Assembly (NCBI GenBank): GCA_001692895.1
Contig: KV748182.1
Location: 2,050,341-2,114,340, forward strand
Reading direction: 5' to 3'
Origin: Cenococcum geophilum 1.58
Lineage: Eukaryota > Ascomycota > Dothideomycetes > Gloniales > Gloniaceae
Length of the DNA: 64,000 bases
The notes under the pieces were generated by a model. The model was not told where the DNA came from. It saw nothing but the letters and a program-made list of their open reading frames with translations, and ran no database searches. Position 1 is the stretch's first letter. Each line of letters opens with the position of its first letter. The position numbers and the translations under genes are program-made. Positions 57,608-64,000 of the stretch are shown one piece after another.

Positions 57608-58000
57608 TGTTACGGACCTTATATTAGCAGTAGTAGCACTACTAAAAAGAGATATAAATAGACTAGTAGTGGAAGTATAGGAGGTGCTAGAACTAGTTAA
57701 GCTATAGGATAAGGGGTAGCTAAGTTATATAATAAATCACAGAAGAAGATCTGTTAATTTGTAAGATCTATAAGGTCTACTTATATACCTTATATACTTA
57801 AGTATTCCTTAAGCGCAGTATTATATATTTAAAGGACTACAGTCCCTACTTAGATAGTTCTCTTCTTTATAGTAAATCTTAGAATATAATTAGAGTTAAT
57901 CTATTAGGCAACTACTCCACCAGTTATTATTACGTTATTGACTTCTTATTTATTTATATACCTAGCCTATTAACAAGTTTACCGTAGTTCCTGCTATAAG
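57608..58000 (+). repeat. 3' LTR of A2, cut by A4
   Basis: Matches 32110-32531 from TGTTACGGACC up to CTGCTATAAG, where A4 is inserted; the last ~30 bp are outside the window. Confidence 0.88.
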
Positions 58001-58420
58001 TATTACAAACGCTTTAAGTACAATGTTACGACTACTTGGAGAAGAGTTAGAAGAAGCTAGTTAGTTAATATAAGCACGGTCTAGGATGGAACCCGTGGAA
58101 CCATACGACGAGGAATAGTAGCTAAGGTCACATGACGTGCTACGTAGTGAACGCGAGGAACGAGAGGAACTTATGTACCTTATGTACAACACGTACATTA
58201 CGTATAAGGAGGATTTATAGGAGTACAGTTATATATTTAAGGACCCTTAGTCCCTACCTAGATAGTTTCTTCCTTATAGTAATTCTTAGAATACAATTAG
58301 AGTTAATCTATTAGGCAACCACTCCACCAGTTATTATTACGTTATTAACTTACTTATAATACCTATATACCTAGCCTATTAATAAGTCCACCGTAGTTCC
58401 TACTACAAGGCTCCGTTATA
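58001..58420 (+). repeat. 5' LTR of A4
   Basis: 420 bp, TATTACAAACGC (RIP-mutated TGTTACGGACGC) to CCGTTATA. The stretch near 58123-58195 differs from A1/A3 and has GAACGCGAGGAACGAGAGGAAC and TTATGTACC repeats. Confidence 0.88.
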
Positions 58421-58460
58421 TAATTACTACTATAGTTATGGTTTTAATAAGTTAAATAAC

Positions 58461-61400
58461 ATACCACTAAAAGCAGCCACTATAACGCCGTTAACGGTAG
58501 TAACTACTTTAAGGTTAAGTAGAGATATAAGTATATAAGATACTAACTTATAAACAGTTACGGTTGGGCAGTTATAGGAAATTATTAATAGGTTAAATAA
58601 GAACAACTAAATACTTAAAGAAAGACTTAATAGAATTAGAGTAGTAAAGGTTAAGTTACTATTAATTAAACAATTCTTAGGAGAAAGATTAAAGCTTAAA
58701 GGATTTCTAACGTAAATATATTTTAAAGTTATATAAAAAGGGGCCAAGTTAGCCACAATAATAGATTAAATAGCCTACGTAGGACTATTCCTAACAGGAT
58801 AAGCACTTAAATAGTTTAAACCCTACTTAATAGAAATACAGACTAATAGAATAATAACTACCAATTAAGAGGTACAATTTGTGTTTTTTTAGCTAGGTAG
58901 GATTCGCGGAATAATTAATATAGATATTTAGGGACCCGGAAGCAATAACTATAGTAAAGAGAAAGCTTTAGGACCTAATATAGCGAACTTTAGTAATTAA
59001 GTATATAATATAGTTTTAAATACTTACTATATAGGTTAAATGGAATAATAAGGCGCTTATAGCATAGTATAAATAGGGACTTAAGGCTAAAGTCTAGGAC
59101 GTAATTATTCTAATAAAAGATATAGACACCCTTAGGGAATTAATAGATTAAGCGATTAAAATTAATAATAGGATCTTCTAAAGGGAATAGGCTAAAAAGG
59201 GCTAGGATAGAGTTCTATAGTTATATAAGACGTAAAGTATATAATAACTAAAGCCAAATTAGAAACTATAATATGGCGTAGAGCTAATAGACCTAAGCGG
59301 TACTAAAGAAACCTATAAGAGATAGGGAAAGCAACTATAGAAACCTAGAAGTTAAGGATTAAGTAATTATAGGACTAAGAAGTATAGGCTAAACTAAGGA
59401 TCTTAATAGCGGAAGACGTTTAAGCGGACTCTATAGCAAAAGTAATAGTTTAAAGATAGAGCTTATATAAATTATAAAAAATAAAGTTATTTCGCTAGAG
59501 ATTATAGAAGTAGTTAGAGTTATTATATAGTAAAGGGAACTAGACTAATAGTATATAATATACACGTATAAAGGGATAATAGTATACTATAAGGAATAAA
59601 AGAATATTTAATTAGAAGTTTTACGTTTTATTATAATAACGCATACTAAATTTATAAAGACGCTAAGTATAGTGCAAGCTATTAGCTATAAGAGCTAGAG
59701 TTAAAAGGACTTAAAGAAACTAAAGAGTTAGATAAAGAATAAGATCAACTCTATAAGCTAGATTAAGATATTACAGTAATATACGGATAATAATTAGTAA
59801 TAATAACAATGGAGTTAGAGTACTTATTAATTAATAGCAATAAGGATAGTAAAGAAACTAACTAGGGGTATCTAAACCTTAATAACGTAATAGAAGTAGA
59901 GACTAAAACCGCTATAGAGCAAGGTTTAGTAATAGGTATTATAACACCGTTAGATATAGTATCTATTGCTTTATAAGACGGAAGGAGTAATATCTAGAAA
60001 CAATTAAGTAAGTAAACAACTACTAGTACTAGCTTACCACTTAATAAAGGCAAAAGGCTAAAGGCTTAAGATTCTTAAGACAAGATAAGAGATAACTAAG
60101 ATTCTTAAGATAAGATAAGGCACGCATAAGGGCCCATAATGGACGAAAAACCAATAAGATAGAGCAATAGCTTAGTTTAGCGATATATAAATAAGCTTAG
60201 GATGAAGTTTCCTAAAGGTATAAGACTTTTAAAACGAGATAAGTAAGATCTAGAACTCTTAAGATAAGATAAGGACACTAATAAAGCCTAGTTAGACTAA
60301 GGCTGGAGCGCAGCTTAAGAAAGAAGTAAGCTTAGGATTAAAGAATCTAAGGGATTAAGAATTTAGAGTATAAATTAGGATACCTATAAGTAAGAGGCAA
60401 GGGGCTTCTTTATAGATTAGAGAATCTATAGTATAAACAGCAATTAGACTAGGAGATAGATATATAAACCTAGAGGACTTACTAGGTAAATATAGTGTTT
60501 AACCTAAAGATTAAAAAGTTAATACAGCGATTAAGAAGTAAGAGAACTTTAAGGATCTAATTATAAGACGTAAATAATAAAAAACTATAGACGAGTTTAG
60601 AGCAAGAATTATTATATAATAAGAAAAGAAACTAGATATAAGATTTAGTATACTAGGTTATATAAGGGACAGAGCACCTATATAAAGAATTACTAATAGG
60701 CTAAGAATAGGCATATTAAGAGCTAAGTGGCTTACTAAACTGGAAAATAAAGAGGATTTAGGGATCCCTACTAGGTTTAAGGAACGACATATAAAAGGCT
60801 ATTATAACGTAGTAATAAGAAGATACTTCCTTACGGATAAACCGTGCATACTCTAGCAGCTATACTAAAAGTAGTATAGGCAACGACATAATAATAAGTG
60901 GGAAGATTTCTATATATAGTTGGACGAAAAAGTTATCTAAGACCACCTAATTACGGAAAAAGTAATAAATTATATTAAGGGAGCCTTAATTATAATATTA
61001 AAAGATCTGGAGGAACGATTAGAGGACTAGAGAAGTAAGAGGCGCATCTTAGTACCTATAAATAAGGTTATAACGTTTAGATTAGCACGATAAAGGTTTA
61101 AACTTAAGGATAAATACAAGCTAAGAGTTAACCTAAAGTACCTAGCACACTATACGCTATTATAGATTATATATATAGACGATATATATAAGATATATAA
61201 GAATCCAAAGGAAAAGAATTAGAAATACTTTATAAGGATATATTAGATAACAAATAAATAATAGTATAGAAATGCTAAGTATATATACAGCTAGCATCTA
61301 GCAGAAGTCTAAGAGGAAGGAAAGTTAATACTTTAATTAGGAAGATTTCTTATAGAAGAATGCTTAGATGGATAATAATAGTAGGAATGTTTAGAGAATA

Positions 61401-61590
61401 CCTATTTATAGTATATTAAAGACAAAAAGCAAACTAGGTATTAGCTAAAGAAAGAGCTAAGTATAACAGGATTAAGTAGCTAATAGTTAGGAAAAGTAGA
61501 GGCCTATAGGACCAGAGGGAGCTAGTAGTAGAGCCTTAGACCCTTAAAGGAATTTAAGGACAATACCTAAACCTAAAAGTTAAATAGCAA
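58461..61590 (+). pseudogene. gag: A4 gag with long post-knuckle region
   Basis: Start now ATA at 58461. Capsid-like core (LKGFLTQIYFKVI-type) near 58690, zinc knuckle near 59460-59510 with RIP-altered Cys/His, an extra acidic stretch around 59700-59860 compared with A1, DSQD-type repeats from about 60066, and the Cys/His cluster near 61360-61450. Stops throughout. Confidence 0.78.
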
Positions 61591-61594
61591 GATT

Positions 61595-64000
61595 AACAGT
61601 TTAAAGCGTTAGTAGATAGTAGAGTAATACGAAACCATATCTCACTAATAGTAGTTAAAAGGATGGGGCTACTATATAGGCAAAAGGAGCACTCTTACCT
61701 ACTAGTAACGATTTTAGGAGATCTAATAGCCTATAGAGGAGGCATTATTAATCTTAAAACAGGACCAGTTTAGATAACTATTAAAGGGAGATAAATTAAG
61801 ATATCTTTTAATATATTACCATTAGGGAATAATAAGGCAGTATTAGGAATACCTTAGTTATAGAAATATAATCTAAAGATTAATTAGGTTATAGGTTAAG
61901 TTAATATTAATAATATATAACGCCGTAAGATGCGATAATAAGCCAAGATAGTATAGTACTAAGTAGGGGCGATCTATAAAGAAATAGAAAAAGAACTAAG
62001 CTATATACCAGAAAGATACTATAAGTATAGTAAAAAATTATAGTTACCGGAAAGTAAAAAGTTATTAAATTATATAGTATAGGACTATAAGATAGAATTA
62101 AAACTAGAAATAAGTCTAAGGTTCTTTTTAATCTATAAGCTTACTAAAGAAAAAGGGAGAGCACTAAAAGAGTTTATCTAGGAAAATCTATAAAAGGGAT
62201 ACATCAAACTATCGCAATTATTAGCGGGATATCTAGTACTATTTGTACTAAAGAAGAATAGAAAACTAAGACTATATATTAACTATAAATAGTTAAATAG
62301 CATTACTAGGAAGGATAGGTATCCTTTACCCTTAATTAGCGAAATCTAAGATAGGATCGGCAACGTATAAATCTTTACAAAGATAGATCTAAGATAGGCG
62401 TACTATTAAATTAGAATTAAGGAAGGTAATGAATAAAAGGCAGCCTTTAGGTTAAAGGAAAAACTATATAAACTACTAGTTATGCAATTTAGGCTTATAA
62501 ACGCACTAGCAACGTTTTAGAAGCGTATTAACAATATATTAAGAGAATATTTAGATAAATTTGTTATGGTATACCTTAATAATATTATTATCTACTTAAT
62601 AAGTAAGGAAGAATATAGGAAACACGTTAAATAGGTCTTAAAAAGACTATAAGAAGAATAGATACTAGTAGTAATTAAAAAATGCGAGTTCTTTACTAGG
62701 AAGACAGATTTTATTAAATTTATTATTAAACTAGGCTAACTTAGTATAGATCTAAAAAAGATTAAGGCTATAGTAAATTAGCAAGAACTAGAAAATATAA
62801 TATAGTTAAGGTCATTTCTAGGGTTCTGCAATTACTATAAAAGGTTTATAGCTTAATAGTTAAAGGACATTAAGCCACTTATAAGACTAATAAAAAAGGA
62901 AGAACTATAGGTATAGGGAGAGAAATAAAAAGGACTATTTAAGAAAATTAAATAGTTGTTTACCTAGGAGCCAGTTCTTAAAATCTATTAACTATAGCTA
63001 GAGATAGTAGTCGAAATAGATATATTAGACTATGCACTAAAAGCGTACTTTCTATAGAAATATAAAGATAGATGGCACCTAGTGGCATATTATAGTTAGA
63101 AGATAACACCACTAGAACTAAACTATAATATCTATAACAAGGAGTTATTAGGAATAGTTACAGCACTAAAGGAATAGAGATTATTCTTATAAGGTATAGA
63201 AAAACTATTTATAGTTAAGACGGATTATAAGAACCTAGCAGGGTTCCTAATAACGAAAGAACTTAATCGCAGATAGGTTAGATAGGCGGAGATACTTATA
63301 GAATACCATTTTAAGATTTAGTATACTAAGGGTATAGAAAATGCACAAGCAGACGCCCTAAGTAGAAGGGCTAAACTATAAAATAATAAAAAGCCATTAG
63401 GGGCTTTGTTGCGAAAAGACATAGATAGATTAATTAGGTATAATTATCTAAAGATTATAATAACACAAGAAGAAAAAATCTACAAATTACTAGAAAGTAA
63501 TTAAATATAAAAGATCCTAGACATATAAACAGAGGATCTAGACTTAGAGCAGTATAAAAATTAAGAAGTAATATATGTACTAAGATCTATCACAAAGGAG
63601 TTTATTAAGTTATTTTATAGAGAACTAACTTAAAGACATAACGGAGCTATAGGCTTAGTGTTAAGGCTTTAAGAGGAGTATATTATTAATGGAATTTGGG
63701 GACTAGCTAGGCAAGTTATAAAAGAATATTTAAATTACTAAAGGAACAAACTAATAAAATATAAGCTATATAGAGGGCTATAACCTATTAAAATACTAGA
63801 GAGACTATAGGAGGTTATATTATAGGACTTTATTATAAAGTTACTAAAGTTAAGAGATCCTATTACCAGATAAGATTATAATGTAATTTTAGTAATAGTA
63901 GATAAGCTTACGAAGTGGGGATACTTTATAGCATATTTAGAAGAAATATTAGCGAAAGATATTGCTAAAATCTATATTAAAGAAGTGTTTATAAGATATA
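61595..64000 (+). pseudogene. pol: A4 pol, partial
   Basis: Protease near 61606 (ALVDSRVIRNHI). Reverse transcriptase about 62150-62860 with [14 protein letters not shown] and the catalytic box as YLNN near 62571. RNase H about 62950-63380 (ENAQADALSRRAKL). Integrase from about 63480, with VDKLTKWGYFIA near 63898 and the core cut by the window edge. Confidence 0.85.

Larger units (their letters stand above)
32110..58000 (+). mobile_element. Ty3/Gypsy element A2, plus strand, split by four insertions
   Basis: Pieces: 32110-33119, 34107-38347, 44450-45252, 48314-48933 and 56890-58000. Joining flanks across each insertion restores the order seen in A1. The 5' LTR is 32110-32531; the 3' LTR starts at 57608 and is cut at 58000 by A4. 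This is a diverged relative of A1 and A3: its LTR left half and its C-terminal pol extension differ clearly. Confidence 0.88.
58001..64000 (+). mobile_element. Ty3/Gypsy element A4, 5' part, runs off the window
   Basis: 5' LTR, gag and pol to the integrase core, co-linear with A1 and A3. Inserted in the 3' LTR of A2 after ATAAG. The right end and target duplication are outside the window. Confidence 0.9.

Overview
The window reads as a stack of transposons from a filamentous ascomycete (Pezizomycotina type) that has undergone repeat-induced point mutation (RIP). Almost every CAG, CAA and TGG codon expected in the transposon genes is now TAG, TAA or TAG. CpA and TpG dinucleotides are nearly gone while CpG persists, which is the RIP pattern rather than ordinary CpG decay. 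I find no intact gene, no tRNA or rRNA and no CRISPR. Every protein-coding stretch I recognise is retrotransposon gag or pol broken by tens of RIP stops. The species cannot be named from this.

Layout. 1-3422: a Ty3/Gypsy element 'D' (pol 3' part plus 3' LTR) with an unclassified element 'X' at its left. 3423-10453: poorly understood land, with two RIP-mutated gene-like stretches around a 1.9-kb higher-order satellite of GAGCTTTA-type motifs. 10454-24180: Gypsy 'B' (+) with a complete Gypsy 'A1' nested in its RNase H. 24181-32109: a second B copy in the minus orientation, split by a complete minus-strand Gypsy 'C' (target duplication AGGAT), which itself carries a 305-bp TA-flanked MITE. 32110-58000: Gypsy 'A2', split by element X2 (15-bp target duplication), a complete minus-strand Copia element (GTAAC), a 3.06-kb coding-poor LTR element (GGTAT) that carries a 601-bp MITE with a 9-bp duplication, and a complete Gypsy 'A3' (ATATT). 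58001-64000: Gypsy 'A4', inserted in the 3' LTR of A2 and running off the right edge.

How it works together. Target-site duplications and interrupted frames allow a relative order of insertion to be read. Short or late insertions (X2, both MITEs, the coding-poor LTR element, the 5' LTR of C) keep more CA/TG than their hosts, so RIP acted in several rounds or spared short sequences.

Most interesting. Family A pol runs in frame past its chromodomain into an extra stretch of about 240 residues that is conserved in three diverged copies and crosses the polypurine tract into the 3' LTR. Family A gag also carries about 670 extra residues between its zinc knuckle and protease. Separately, a 23-bp palindrome at the end of pol is shared by three Gypsy families and by the Copia element, and in C and Copia it sits in a larger common 3' module. 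Because RIP removes TGA as well as creating TAA/TAG, open frames alone are weak evidence here. I relied on recognisable motifs and on agreement between copies.
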